Positions 52,851 through 61,909 of a stretch of DNA of 64,000 nt are shown here, in pieces. The notes beneath the pieces were generated by a model that searched no databases, was not told the DNA's origin, and saw only the letters and a list, made by a program, of their open reading frames with translations. The stretch lies in contig NZ_RCUX01000004.1 of assembly GCF_003667565.1 (NCBI RefSeq), positions 186,001-250,000 of the forward strand, read 5' to 3'. The position numbers and the translations under genes are program-made. Source of the DNA: Mycetocola tolaasinivorans (GTDB taxonomy: Bacteria > Actinomycetota > Actinomycetes > Actinomycetales > Microbacteriaceae). How positions within the stretch are numbered: position 1 is the stretch's first letter; each line of letters opens with the position of its first letter.

Positions 52851-53767
52851 GAATGTCGCTGATTTGGGGCGAGGTTTTCACCGGCCTGCGTCGCAACCTG
52901 TCCATGGTGGTATCGATCATCCTGGTGACCTTCATCTCACTCACCTTCGTGGGTGCCGCCGCGCTCATGCAGATGCAGATCGGGCAGATGAAGGGCTACT
53001 GGTATGACCGTGCCCAGGTGGCCATCTACCTCTGCCCCGAGGGCTCGCTGAGCGAGTCCTGCGCGGGCGGTGCCGTCACCGATGATCAGCGGGCGGCGGT
53101 GGAGGCTCAGCTCAAGGGGGCCGCACTGACCCCGATCATCGAGAAGTACTACTTCGAGTCCAAGGACGAGGCGTATAAGCGCTTCCAGGAGAAGTTCTCC
53201 GGCAACGAGATCACCAAGTATGTGACTCCGGATCAGCTGCAGGAGACCTTCTGGGTCAACCTGAAGGACCCGGCGCAGTCGAACGTGATCACCGAGGCGT
53301 TCTCGAGCGTCCCGGGCGTGGAGGAGGTCACCGACCAGCGGAAGTACCTCGACACCATCTTCAGCGTGCTGAACGTCGCCTCGTACACCGCAATCGGTAT
53401 CGCCGGCCTTATGCTCATGGCTGCCGTGCTGCTGATCGCGACCACCATCCGCCTGTCGGCGTACTCGCGTCGCCGCGAGATCACGATCATGCGTCTGGTG
53501 GGTGCGTCCAACAGGTTCATCCAAACGCCCTTTATTCTCGAGGGTGTGATCTCCGCATTCATCGGATCGGTGCTCGCGGGTGGTGCCATCTTCGCGATCG
53601 TGCACTTCTTCGTTCAGGGCTATCTGAAGGAGGCCGTGCCGCCCTCGATGTCGAGCCTCGTGGGGCTCGGAGACGCGGCCCTCGTGGTGCCCGCACTCAT
53701 CCTCGTGGGTATGATCCTGGCGGCGCTGTCGGCGAACTTCGCGATCAAGCGCTACCTAAAGGCGTAA
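52847..53767 (+). CDS. ftsX: Cell division membrane protein FtsX
   Basis: 306 residues with the expected layout: a first membrane helix (about 20-42), a large extracytoplasmic loop with a Cys pair ([14 protein letters not shown]), then three helices toward the C-terminus. The first periplasmic-side loop recruits NlpC/P60-type hydrolases through adapter proteins in other actinobacteria. ATG 52847 overlaps ftsE by 4 nt. A hairpin follows the gene before smpB. Confidence 0.96.
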   Translation: MRMSLIWGEVFTGLRRNLSMVVSIILVTFISLTFVGAAALMQMQIGQMKGYWYDRAQVAIYLCPEGSLSESCAGGAVTDDQRAAVEAQLKGAALTPIIEKYYFESKDEAYKRFQEKFSGNEITKYVTPDQLQETFWVNLKDPAQSNVITEAFSSVPGVEEVTDQRKYLDTIFSVLNVASYTAIGIAGLMLMAAVLLIATTIRLSAYSRRREITIMRLVGASNRFIQTPFILEGVISAFIGSVLAGGAIFAIVHFFVQGYLKEAVPPSMSSLVGLGDAALVVPALILVGMILAALSANFAIKRYLKA

Positions 53768-53795
53768 TCTCCGGCTCCAACCGGATATACTGATG

Positions 53796-53820
53796 GGCTG
53801 CCTGGGTTTCCCAGGCAGCC
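53796..53820 (+). terminator. Hairpin between ftsX and smpB
   Basis: Perfect 11-bp stem (GGCTGCCTGGG / CCCAGGCAGCC) with a 3-nt loop. It has no T tract, so it may reduce rather than stop read-through into smpB. Confidence 0.6.
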
Positions 53821-53864
53821 CGAGTCATTTATCGGGCCAGCCGTGCCCAAAGAAGGAGGACCCC

Positions 53865-54341
53865 GTGCCCAAGGAACGTGGGGAAAAGGTTGTTGCCACC
53901 AATCGGAAGGCGCGCCACGACTACCTCATCGAGGACACCTTCGAGGCGGGGATGGTCCTCAGCGGAACCGAGGTGAAGTCGCTGCGGATGGGCCGCGCCT
54001 CGCTCGTGGATGGCTACGCCTTCGTCGAGGGTGGAGAAATCTGGCTCGACGCCGTACACATTCCCGAGTACTTCCAGGGCAGCTGGAACAACCACAGCGC
54101 CCGCCGCAAGCGCAAGCTGCTGCTGCACCGCCAGGAGATCAACAAGATCGCCCACAAGGTTGCCCCGGGCGGATACACGATCATCCCGCTGAAGATCTAC
54201 TTCAACAACGGCAATGCCAAGGTGGAGATCGCGATCGCCAAGGGTAAGAAGGAATACGACAAGCGTCACGCGCTGCGCGAGCGGCAGGACACTCGTGAGG
54301 CCGCGCGGGCCATGGCCACGCGCAACCGTCTCGGCGAGTAG
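53865..54341 (+). CDS. smpB: SsrA-binding protein SmpB
   Basis: 158 residues. SmpB binds tmRNA and delivers it to stalled ribosomes. The [26 protein letters not shown] segment and the [17 protein letters not shown]-terminal basic tail are diagnostic. GTG 53865 has AAGGAGGA 6 nt upstream; an earlier ATG-started reading would include leader sequence. The ssrA gene is only about 1 kb downstream, past a phosphatase gene. Confidence 0.97.
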   Translation: MPKERGEKVVATNRKARHDYLIEDTFEAGMVLSGTEVKSLRMGRASLVDGYAFVEGGEIWLDAVHIPEYFQGSWNNHSARRKRKLLLHRQEINKIAHKVAPGGYTIIPLKIYFNNGNAKVEIAIAKGKKEYDKRHALRERQDTREAARAMATRNRLGE

Positions 54342-54348
54342 CGTCCGC

Positions 54349-54391
54349 AACCACGAACGGCGATCCCGATCCGGGGTCGCCGTTCGTGGTT
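54349..54391 (+). terminator. Terminator after smpB
   Basis: 15-bp perfect arms (54349-54363 and 54377-54391) with a 13-nt loop that itself contains a short TCCC/GGGG pairing. Confidence 0.85.
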
Positions 54392-54454
54392 GCTGCCGAA
54401 CCAGATCGGACTTTTTCCTTGCGCCGCGGGGTGGGGCCCCGCAAAGATACTCTT

Positions 54455-55198
54455 ATGACCGCATCCACCGCATTGCCCGTGCCCGGTACCTACAACTTTC
54501 GCGACCTGGGAGGCTATCCGGTTCCCGGCGGCCATACCCGCACCGGCGTGATCTATCGGTCGGACGGCCTGCACTCACTCGGCGACGCCGGTAAGGAGGC
54601 GCTGCGCGAGCGGGGCATCCACTCCGTGATCGATCTGCGCGACGATCCCGAGCGCGAAATCATGCCGGATGACCTCGATGGCCTCGACGTTCGCGAGCTG
54701 CACCACCCCGTCTTTGAGGGCTCGGTTGATGCCGCCGCCACTCCGGGCCTCGGCCTCGGTGACCTCTACCGTGCCATCGTCTTCCGCCACACCGACGTCG
54801 TGAGTGCCGTGCTCACCGAGCTCTCCGATGCCGCCGTCACGCCGTCGATCATCCACTGCACCGCCGGTAAGGACCGCACCGGCGTGCTGAGCGCCCTCGT
54901 GCTCCTCACCGTTGGTGTCGACCGCGAGGACGTTCTCGACGACTATGAGGCCACCCAGGACAACCTGGCCGGCGAGTGGGTGGAGGGCATGGCCGCGATG
55001 GCCCGTAGCCAGGGTATCGAGGTGACCCCCGAGCTGCAGGACATCATGTCGCTGAGCCCGCGCTCGGTGCTCGCGGGTGTCCTCGATGACCTCGATGCGT
55101 CCCCGGGTGGTCTGGAAGGCTACCTCGACTCGATCGGCGTGACCGCCGAGATCCGCGATCGTCTGCGCGATCACCTGGTGGTTCGCGACGCAGCCTAG
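54455..55198 (+). CDS. Tyrosine-protein phosphatase
   Basis: 247 residues of the PTP family typified by mycobacterial PtpB-like and related bacterial phosphatases. The active-site loop CTAGKDRTG matches CX5R, preceded by IIHC, and the N-terminal NFRDLGGYPV is typical. It could remove phosphate from tyrosine or from lipids. The start at 54455 leaves no ribosome site, so translation may be leaderless. It lies between smpB and ssrA. Confidence 0.92.
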   Translation: MTASTALPVPGTYNFRDLGGYPVPGGHTRTGVIYRSDGLHSLGDAGKEALRERGIHSVIDLRDDPEREIMPDDLDGLDVRELHHPVFEGSVDAAATPGLGLGDLYRAIVFRHTDVVSAVLTELSDAAVTPSIIHCTAGKDRTGVLSALVLLTVGVDREDVLDDYEATQDNLAGEWVEGMAAMARSQGIEVTPELQDIMSLSPRSVLAGVLDDLDASPGGLEGYLDSIGVTAEIRDRLRDHLVVRDAA

Positions 55199-55261
55199 GG
55201 CGTTTTCCATACCGCTGATCGCCTCGCGCGAACGCATTTCCCCGAGCGGGGTTCCTCCGCG

Positions 55262-55267
55262 TATACT
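55262..55267 (+). promoter_or_regulatory. Putative -10 element of ssrA
   Basis: TATACT lies about 85 bp before the mature tmRNA start, with no strong -35 partner. It would imply a 5' leader removed by RNase P. Confidence 0.45.
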
Positions 55268-55351
55268 GGAGGCATCCCCTCGGGGATCGTCGGCCTCGGC
55301 CGTTGAAAACTCAAGAGCGTGTGACATGACCCATTCTTCACGAATGCGCAT

Positions 55352-55723
55352 GGGGATGATCGGTTTCGACATTGCCTGTAAAACTGCGAGAAGCGGGTCG
55401 AGGATTCAGGGTTATCTCGTTAACGATCTCTGAAAAACCAATAAGTGCCAACTCTAAGCGCACTGACTTCGCCCTCGCTGCCTAAGCGAGCCCGAATAGT
55501 CCGTCAGTCCGGGTTTGTTTCCGCCCCGGATCCTGGCGTCATTTAGGAAACTTGCTGTGTGCTGACGCCTGAGCGGTACGCGGGACTTAAACTCTGGCTG
55601 GGCCTGTCGATCTAACCGCCTTCGGTAAAGATCGGGGCCGAGAAAACGCCTTCGAAGGATACACCCGTAGAAGACGCAGAATTGCAGCAGTGGACCGGGG
55701 TTCAATTCCCCGCATCTCCACCA
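55352..55723 (+). ncRNA. ssrA: Transfer-messenger RNA (ssrA)
   Basis: 372 nt. The 5' end GGGGATG pairs with CATCTCC near the 3' end, which terminates in an encoded CCA. The 3' half includes a tRNA-Ala-like T arm (GGTTCAATTCC). The resume reading frame at 55447-55485 encodes ANSKRTDFALAA followed by TAA, an actinobacterial tag ending in the usual ALAA degradation signal. The gene rescues ribosomes stalled on damaged messages together with SmpB. Confidence 0.97.
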
Positions 55724-55740
55724 TCGGTCATGTCGCATGC

Positions 55741-55809
55741 TCTTGAGAAGAGTGCTCTTGAGAAGAGTGCTCTTGAGAAGAGTGCTCTTGAGAAGAGTGC
55801 TCTTGAGCA
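55741..55809 (+). repeat. 15-bp tandem repeat downstream of ssrA
   Basis: Four exact units of TCTTGAGAAGAGTGC (55741-55800) and a partial fifth. Each unit contains the inverted sequence CTCTT..AAGAG, so it can also pair with itself. It lies between the tmRNA 3' end and the terminator. Confidence 0.9.
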
Positions 55810-55827
55810 GCTCGCTTGCGAGTACAG

Positions 55828-55859
55828 AAGCCCGGTTCCCGTTGTGGGACCGGGCTTTT
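55828..55859 (+). terminator. Terminator after ssrA
   Basis: AAGCCCGGTTCCC pairs with GGGACCGGGCTT across a short loop with one bulge, and TTTT follows. Confidence 0.85.
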
Positions 55860-55864
55860 GTCGT

Positions 55865-56518
55865 TTACGCGCCGTGCACCTCGGGGATCACGGGATCGCG
55901 GGTCAGAACGATCTCGCGGCCGCTCCAGCGAGTGAGCATGACCTCGAGGTTACTGGTCACCGTCTCGAAGAGGTCCATCTCGGGTTCCAGCCGCCACTGA
56001 AGCTCCACTCCGTCGAGCAGCGCAATGAACCCGCGCGCCTCAAACTCGAACCGTTCGGGCGGCACACCGGGGAGATCGCCCGCGGCATGCGCGATCTCCA
56101 GCTGGGCCACACACTTGGCGACAAACAGGCGGTAGCGCTCGACCATAAACTCGCGCGCCGGATGGGTGGGGCTGGAAGCCTCGGCGGCGAGGGTGAGGAG
56201 GAGGTCGATGAATCCGGGGCGCTGAAGGTGGAACTTCATCAGTGGCGAGTACCAGGTGAAGAATTCGATACCAACACCGTCGTTGGGCATCGCCTCATCA
56301 CCCTCGTCAGCAAGGTGCTTGAGGATCGCGATCAGCAAGCCCTCCTTGCTCCCAAAATGGGCGATGAGGAGGGCCGCGGTCACGCCCACCTCATCGGCGA
56401 TCTGACGCAGCGACGCTCCGGCGTATCCGTACTCGCCAAAGACTCGGCCGGCGGTGCGGAGAATTTCTGCGCGGCGTTCGATGCCCTTGCGGTACGGGCC
56501 ACGTTTGGTGGTCGTCAT
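55865..56518 (-). CDS. TetR/AcrR-family transcriptional regulator
   Basis: 217 residues. The N-terminal helix-turn-helix reads ASLRQIADEVGVTAALLIAHFGSKEGLL. The C-terminal ligand domain has no recognisable specificity motif. It diverges from the sugar uptake operon at 56671, and the 150-bp region between them is an AT-rich patch with nested palindromes. It is most likely autoregulated and controls the uptake operon in response to a sugar-related ligand. Confidence 0.93.
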   Translation of the reverse strand: MTTTKRGPYRKGIERRAEILRTAGRVFGEYGYAGASLRQIADEVGVTAALLIAHFGSKEGLLIAILKHLADEGDEAMPNDGVGIEFFTWYSPLMKFHLQRPGFIDLLLTLAAEASSPTHPAREFMVERYRLFVAKCVAQLEIAHAAGDLPGVPPERFEFEARGFIALLDGVELQWRLEPEMDLFETVTSNLEVMLTRWSGREIVLTRDPVIPEVHGA

Positions 56519-56557
56519 CCGTGTCCTTTCGTCGTTTCAAAAAAAGTCTTGCACAAA

Positions 56558-56591
56558 ATTGAATATTCGTTCAATATATATGAATATTGAA
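56558..56591. promoter_or_regulatory. Overlapping palindromes, likely TetR operator of the sugar operon
   Basis: ATTGAA(TATTCG)TTCAAT (56558-56575) overlaps TTCAATAT(ATATGA)ATATTGAA (56570-56591). Both are perfect dyads with 6-bp spacers in an AT-rich island unlike the flanking high-GC DNA. The site lies just upstream of both divergent starts. Confidence 0.7.
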
Positions 56592-56670
56592 CAAACCTAA
56601 AACTTTCGTGTAATGGTGCACAGAGTATCGACGCGAAACAGGGTCCATCGCTATCGAAGGACACATCCCC

Positions 56671-57765
56671 GTGCAGGACCAACTCACGCCGTCTCATCAT
56701 TCCGACGCCCCCGCACGCGCCCCCTGGGGCGTGGGCATTCTCGGTGCCGGACCGGTGACCCAGGCAATTCATCTCCCCACCCTCTCCCGTCTCCAGGAGC
56801 ACTTCACCGTGCGCGCCATCATGGACGTCGACCCGGCCGTGGCCGTCTCGGTGGCCGCCCGTGTGGGGGCGCGCGTCGCCCCCACGATGGCCGATCTGCT
56901 GGAGGATCCCGCGGTCGAGGTCGTGGTGATCTGCAGCCCCCATCGCTTCCACGCCGAGCAGGTGATCGCCGCCTGCCGCGCCGGTAAGCGTGCGATTCTC
57001 TGCGAGAAGCCCTTCGCGATGACGCCCGAAGAGGCCCGCGAAATCGCCGAGGTCTCGGCCGAAACCGGTGTTCCGATTCTGGTGGGCGCGATGCACACCT
57101 ATGATCCCGCCTGGCTTGCCGCCCGCGCTGCCTGGGGCGAATTCCCGGCCGGGGTACACACCGTGCGCTCCTCGATCGTGCTCCCGCCCAACGCCTATTT
57201 CGAAGACTCGGCCACGGAGGTTTTGGGGCGCCCCGCCTCGGTCCCGGCCGACTTCACCGACCCCGAGCAGGTCGCCGAACGCGTGCTCGGCGGGGTCATG
57301 GGCCTGGCAATTCATGATCTTCCGCTGGTGCGCACGTTCGTCCCCGAGGGAACCGAGCTCGAGGTGGTTCGCGCCGCCGCCCTCGCCCCCGGCGGGTATC
57401 ACATCCTGCTGCGGGCCGGGGCGCTGGACATCGAACTTCACGCCGCACTCACCGACAACTGGGAACCCTCCTGGTTCTTCGAGGCCATCGGTGAGGACTC
57501 CTCCATCGCGGTTGATTTTGGTCCGTCGTACATCCACGCTGGATCGGCCGTGGTCACCCTGGCCGAGCGGGGCCGTCGCACCATTTTTGGGCGGGATATC
57601 CACAACGGCTACGCGGGGGAGTGGCTACACCTGGCCGAGGTCGCCGCGGGAGCCACCCCCACCCAACCGGCCGAAACCCTGATCGAGGATCTTCGATTCG
57701 CCCTGAACATCGCCGAAACGGCGTCACGCCTCGCCCGCAACACAGTGAAGGCAGCCCACGCATGA
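56671..57765 (+). CDS. Gfo/Idh/MocA-family oxidoreductase
   Basis: 364 residues. The Rossmann motif is VGILGAGPVTQAIHLP near the N-terminus, and CEKPFAMTPEEAREI is the conserved EKP segment that binds NAD(P). The C-terminal domain is of the Gfo/Idh fold. Members oxidise or epimerise sugars and inositols. The GTG at 56671 has GAAGGA ten nt upstream. It begins an operon with an ABC sugar transporter and overlaps the next gene by 4 nt (ATGA). Confidence 0.93.
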   Translation: MQDQLTPSHHSDAPARAPWGVGILGAGPVTQAIHLPTLSRLQEHFTVRAIMDVDPAVAVSVAARVGARVAPTMADLLEDPAVEVVVICSPHRFHAEQVIAACRAGKRAILCEKPFAMTPEEAREIAEVSAETGVPILVGAMHTYDPAWLAARAAWGEFPAGVHTVRSSIVLPPNAYFEDSATEVLGRPASVPADFTDPEQVAERVLGGVMGLAIHDLPLVRTFVPEGTELEVVRAAALAPGGYHILLRAGALDIELHAALTDNWEPSWFFEAIGEDSSIAVDFGPSYIHAGSAVVTLAERGRRTIFGRDIHNGYAGEWLHLAEVAAGATPTQPAETLIEDLRFALNIAETASRLARNTVKAAHA

Positions 57766-58613
57766 GCACTCAACTCTCCCTCATTACCGAACCCTCCGCC
57801 AGAATTCCGGGCATGATCGACCAGAGCATCGCCGCACTGCCGATTTCTCTGCGACCCGGGGACATCGACTCTGCCGGAACCCACGCCGCATCCCCGGCCT
57901 CCTCAAACCCGGCACTCGACGGAACGGATCTGCTGGCCATCGCCGGGGACCCCGGGTGGACCGGCCGTGCCGGCGAGGCGATCGCCGCGGGCTATCGTGG
58001 CCTGCTGATCGTGCGCCCCCGTCCCGAGGACGCCGGTGAGCTGATCGCGCTAGCCGCGTCCACTCCGGTGGTAATCCTCACCGACTGGGCGAGCAATGCC
58101 GCCGTCGGTGCCCACCATGCGGCGGCCACGGAGCTCATTGCGGCCCGAGCATTCGTGGAGGTGAGCGCCGATCTTCCGCCCGAGGAAGACCTCGAGCTCG
58201 CGCTCGCCGCCCAGCTGGCACTGCTTCACGCGCTGGGCGGAGAAATCGCCTCGATCACGCTGCACGAGCACGGTGCGGGTGGATTCCGCGTGGTTGGTGC
58301 GCTGGAACAGGGCGGAGAGTTTCAACTCTCGGGCCGCCTCACGACCTCCCGCCCGCGCGGAGCACGGGTGCGTTTGATCGGCGCCGACACCACCGTCGTA
58401 TTGGAACTTCCCGACCCGGCGATTGCGCTGCGGGCGCGGGTAGACATCTGGTCGCCGGGCCACCACGATGACCGGGCGACGCTGTGGGAAAATGCGCCGC
58501 GCACCGCCCTTCGTCGCCTGGTATCCGCCGTTCATACCGGGACGGCAACCGTCGACCTCACCCGCTACGAGCACGAACGTCGCATCCAGATGGGCCTGTT
58601 CCCAACCTCGTAG
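57762..58613 (+). CDS. Uncharacterised protein coupled to Gfo/Idh oxidoreductase
   Basis: 283 residues, not recognised. It overlaps the oxidoreductase stop by 4 nt and should be made in equal amounts. The middle has a pattern loosely like the second half of a Gfo/Idh Rossmann domain (AGEAIAAGYRGLLIVRPRPEDAGE), but no GxGxxG motif or EKP is present. It has no signal peptide or membrane helix. A partner or degenerate paralogue of the oxidoreductase is the simplest idea; this is speculation. Confidence 0.8.
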   Translation: MSTQLSLITEPSARIPGMIDQSIAALPISLRPGDIDSAGTHAASPASSNPALDGTDLLAIAGDPGWTGRAGEAIAAGYRGLLIVRPRPEDAGELIALAASTPVVILTDWASNAAVGAHHAAATELIAARAFVEVSADLPPEEDLELALAAQLALLHALGGEIASITLHEHGAGGFRVVGALEQGGEFQLSGRLTTSRPRGARVRLIGADTTVVLELPDPAIALRARVDIWSPGHHDDRATLWENAPRTALRRLVSAVHTGTATVDLTRYEHERRIQMGLFPTS

Positions 58614-58692
58614 TCACAGACTTTCTCTCCCCTCCCCTCAATGCCGAGATAGTGGGGTGCCCCGCGGGCGCACCCCCGGAAAAGGAAAAATC

Positions 58693-60042
58693 ATGAACAG
58701 TATCGAATCGGTCTCCCGGTTCCAGATGTCGCGACGCGGATTCCTCGGAGCACTGGGTGCTGCCGCAGTCATCCCCCTGCTCGCCGCATGCAGCCCCGGC
58801 GGTGTCGCCGGGGGCGGAGGCGGTGCTGGCGGCGGCGGTGGTGCCGGCACCATCAAGTTCTGGGACATGCCCTGGGGTCAGGCGAACTACTCGCGTGCCG
58901 GGAAGGACCTGATTGCCAGCTACAAGCCCGCCGCGGGTCTGGGCGCAGCGAGCTATCAGAGCATCCAGTGGAACAACTACTATCAGACCTTCAGCTCGGC
59001 GATCGCCTCGAACACCGGTCCGGCGGTGAGCTCGGGTTCCGGGTTCCAGGCCTTCCAGTTCGCCGAAGCGGGCAAGATTGCCTATGCGGACAGGGTGGTG
59101 GACGCGCTGAAAAAGAGCGGCTCCTATGACGACTTCCTCCCCGGGGTTTTTGACGCGCTGCGCACCAGTCAGGGGCAGGTGGCCATTCCCTGGCAGATGG
59201 ATCTGCGGGTGCTCTGGTACCGCAAGTCACTGCTGGAAAAAGCGGGTGTGGACGTCCCCACCGACTGGGCCTCCTTCCTGAGCGCGGGTAAGGCGCTGAA
59301 AAAGATCGGGGTGGTGGGTTTTGCCACCGGCGCCGGATCGGGCTTCAATCTCGGCGGTCACGCGATTGTGTCGATGATGATCAACAACGGTGGCGGAATG
59401 TTTGACACCGAGGGAAACCCCGATCTGGTGACCGACCGCAACATCGAAACCCTCGAGTTTTTCAATGAGATGGTGTCCGAGGGGATCATCGACCCGGCGG
59501 CGGTGAGCTACACCTCGGAGAACCTGCTGACCCAGTGGAAGGACCGCAAGGCCGGCATGGGCATCAATACGCCGGGATGGAATGCCTCGGTGGGGGATAC
59601 CGAGAACGATGTGTTGGTGGGGGAGCCGCTGGTTTCGCCCAACGGCACCAAGGGGTCGCTCTACTACGTCAACAACCTGATGATGTACACGGCAAGCCCC
59701 AACCAGGAGGCCTCGGAGGCATTCCTTGAGTGGTATGTGGACAACATGAAGACCTACTGGCAGCAGAAGGTCATCACCGCGATTCCCGTACGCCGCTCGA
59801 TCGCGGATCTGCCCGAGTTCCAGGAGAACGCGCAGAACGTCAAGATCGTTGATGTCTGGCAGCCGATCTCGCAGACCTACAGCGCGCGCTCAACCAGCTC
59901 GTTTGGTGCCCTCGCCGCGGTGGATGGTGGGCAGGGCATGCAGACGTTCTCGCAGACGGTGCTGGCGGGGAAGAGTAACCCCAAGCAGACACTGACAACC
60001 TTCCAGGCGGCGATCGAGTCGCTGATGAAGAAGAAGTCATAA
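58693..60042 (+). CDS. Extracellular sugar-binding lipoprotein (Tat signal)
   Basis: 449 residues. The N-terminus SRRGFLGALGAAAVIPLLAAC combines a twin-arginine motif (SRRGFLG) with a lipobox Cys about 20 residues later, so it should be folded before export and then anchored to the membrane. The mature domain is a family 1 solute-binding protein with a Gly-rich linker after the Cys. ATG 58693 has AAAGGA just upstream; longer readings include operon leader. It should deliver a sugar or sugar-like compound to the two permeases that follow. Confidence 0.93.
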   Translation: MNSIESVSRFQMSRRGFLGALGAAAVIPLLAACSPGGVAGGGGGAGGGGGAGTIKFWDMPWGQANYSRAGKDLIASYKPAAGLGAASYQSIQWNNYYQTFSSAIASNTGPAVSSGSGFQAFQFAEAGKIAYADRVVDALKKSGSYDDFLPGVFDALRTSQGQVAIPWQMDLRVLWYRKSLLEKAGVDVPTDWASFLSAGKALKKIGVVGFATGAGSGFNLGGHAIVSMMINNGGGMFDTEGNPDLVTDRNIETLEFFNEMVSEGIIDPAAVSYTSENLLTQWKDRKAGMGINTPGWNASVGDTENDVLVGEPLVSPNGTKGSLYYVNNLMMYTASPNQEASEAFLEWYVDNMKTYWQQKVITAIPVRRSIADLPEFQENAQNVKIVDVWQPISQTYSARSTSSFGALAAVDGGQGMQTFSQTVLAGKSNPKQTLTTFQAAIESLMKKKS

Positions 60043-61004
60043 TGGCGACCTCGACGCTTCCTCCGCGCACGCGGGCGAGAACCAAACCCACCGGCAGGGC
60101 TCCGGGGCCCGCCGGGGATCTGCGCCGCCCGCGTCGACGCATCACGCCGATGAACCTCACGCTGGTGCTGTTTGTGGTGCCCTCGGTACTCCTCCTGCTC
60201 CTGCTCAACGCGTATCCGCTGGGGTTCGGTCTCAACCAGTCGGTGCGGGATGGCTCGCTGCTGGACGATGGCCAGTTTGTTGGTCTCGCCAACTACACGG
60301 ATGCGCTGACCAGCACCGCGTTCTGGGAGGCCGCCCGCTTCACCCTGATCTTCACCGTGGTGGGGGTGTTCGGCAGCTGGATCGTGGGTCTCGGTCTCGC
60401 CCTGTTGCTGCGGACCCGGACGCCGGCCCGGGGCCTGTTCAAGGTGCTCCTCCTCCTGCCCTGGGTTGTGCCGATCGTGGTCTCCTCGACCGCCTGGAAC
60501 TGGCTGGTGGCCACCCCGTCGAGCCCGGTACCGCAGCTCTTTGACGCGTTGGGCTGGGGAACCCCGCTCTTCCTCGCGGATCCCACCCTCGCGGCGATTA
60601 CCGTGTGCATCTTCAAGGTGTGGGTCAGCTTCCCGTTCATGATGATGATGAGTGCGTCGGCACTTGCCAGCGTTGATCCGGTGGTTTACGAGGCCGCGCG
60701 GATGGATGGTGCGAGCCCGCGTCAGCAGTTCACCCAGATCACGCTGCCCCTGGTGGCGCGCTCCACCTACATCAGCTGGATCCTGATGACGATCTTCTGC
60801 GTCAATGACTTCCCGACCATCTACCTGCTGACCGGTGGTGGGCCGGTTAACGCCACCACGTCGCTGGTGGTCCTGGCCTACCGTTCGGTATTCCAGAACT
60901 TTGAGACCGGATCGGGTGTGGCGATCGCCTTCCTGATGACCGCGGTTCTCGTTGCCGTTTCGGTTGTGCTTTACCGTCAGATTCGAAAGGTGGATACCGC
61001 ATGA
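60042..61004 (+). CDS. ABC sugar transporter permease (MalF-like)
   Basis: 320 residues with six membrane helices after a charged N-terminal tail. The EAA loop EAARMDGASPRQQFTQITLPL at about residue 217 contacts the ATPase. The start overlaps the binding protein stop in a TAATG junction and its own stop overlaps the next start. The last helices and the FNDFPTIY-like NDFPTIYLLTGGGP segment match the MalF/UgpA group. Confidence 0.95.
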   Translation: MATSTLPPRTRARTKPTGRAPGPAGDLRRPRRRITPMNLTLVLFVVPSVLLLLLLNAYPLGFGLNQSVRDGSLLDDGQFVGLANYTDALTSTAFWEAARFTLIFTVVGVFGSWIVGLGLALLLRTRTPARGLFKVLLLLPWVVPIVVSSTAWNWLVATPSSPVPQLFDALGWGTPLFLADPTLAAITVCIFKVWVSFPFMMMMSASALASVDPVVYEAARMDGASPRQQFTQITLPLVARSTYISWILMTIFCVNDFPTIYLLTGGGPVNATTSLVVLAYRSVFQNFETGSGVAIAFLMTAVLVAVSVVLYRQIRKVDTA

Positions 61005-61879
61005 GTGCGTCCGTAACCCTGCCCGCGCGGTCGGGAGCTCAGCCGGCCCTCGCCCGGCCCTCCCGTGCTCCCGAGGAAAAGGGAAAGTGGTGGCGGTTTG
61101 CGCTGCTGATCGTGCTGACGGCGCTGACCCTGATCCCCATCGCGGTGGTGATCGGTCTCTCGCTGCAACCGAGCGCGGCCAGCACCACCACCGATCCGAT
61201 CACCCTCGAAAACTTCGCCACCGTCCTGACCGAGACCTCGGTGCTGGTGTGGCTGCGCAACTCACTGGTGGTGACCCTGGCGACCGTTCTGGTTTCGGTG
61301 CTGGTGGCGGCACCGGCGGGCTACGTCCTCTCTCGGGGCCGCGGCCGGGTGGTATCCGGGTACTCCCTGCTGCTGTTTGTGATTCAGTCGCTGCCGGTGA
61401 TTGTGTCGGTGGTTCCGCTGTTCATTCTGTTTGCGGGCTTCGGTCTCTCGGACAGCCTGTTTGGCATCACCCTGGTGTACGTGGGCAGCACCATCGCGGT
61501 GGCCACGTGGATGATGGCGGCCTATATTGATTCGATCCCGATCGCCCTGGAGGAGGCGGCCTGGATCGACGGTGCCTCGGTGTTTGGCGGGTTTGTTCGA
61601 ATCATTCTGCGCAACTCGCTGCCGGGTATTCTCTCCACCGCGATCTTTGCGTTCCTGCTCGCCTGGAACGACTACCTCGTGGCGCTGGTGTTCCTCCGGT
61701 CGGAGCTCAGCTTCACCCTGCCGGTCGGTGTGCAGTCGTTTGTGCAGCAGAACATGACCGATTGGGGGTCGATCATGGCGGTCTCGGTCATCATGATGAT
61801 TCCGCCCATCCTGCTCTTTGCCACCCTTAACCGCTACTTCAGCGTGGGTGGGATCGGCGGATCGCTCGCCGGTCGCTAA
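61001..61879 (+). CDS. ABC sugar transporter permease (MalG-like)
   Basis: 292 residues, six helices. The EAA loop is EEAAWIDGASVFGGFVRIIL near residue 183. It overlaps the MalF-like gene by 4 nt (ATGA). No ATPase gene follows in the operon, so the permease pair probably uses a shared MsiK-type ATPase encoded elsewhere, as in many actinobacterial sugar importers. Confidence 0.95.
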   Translation: MSASVTLPARSGAQPALARPSRAPEEKGKWWRFALLIVLTALTLIPIAVVIGLSLQPSAASTTTDPITLENFATVLTETSVLVWLRNSLVVTLATVLVSVLVAAPAGYVLSRGRGRVVSGYSLLLFVIQSLPVIVSVVPLFILFAGFGLSDSLFGITLVYVGSTIAVATWMMAAYIDSIPIALEEAAWIDGASVFGGFVRIILRNSLPGILSTAIFAFLLAWNDYLVALVFLRSELSFTLPVGVQSFVQQNMTDWGSIMAVSVIMMIPPILLFATLNRYFSVGGIGGSLAGR

Positions 61880-61909
61880 CCGTCACCCACCAGATCGAAG
61901 GAGATCACC

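Noticed and set aside
55741..55809. CRISPR array
   Set aside because: The units abut without spacers, are 15 bp, and no cas genes are present.
55682..56590. Open frame across the 15-bp repeat encoding LEKSA-type repeats
   Set aside because: It starts inside ssrA and runs antisense through the TetR gene, so it is not a gene; the repeat is best read as non-coding.
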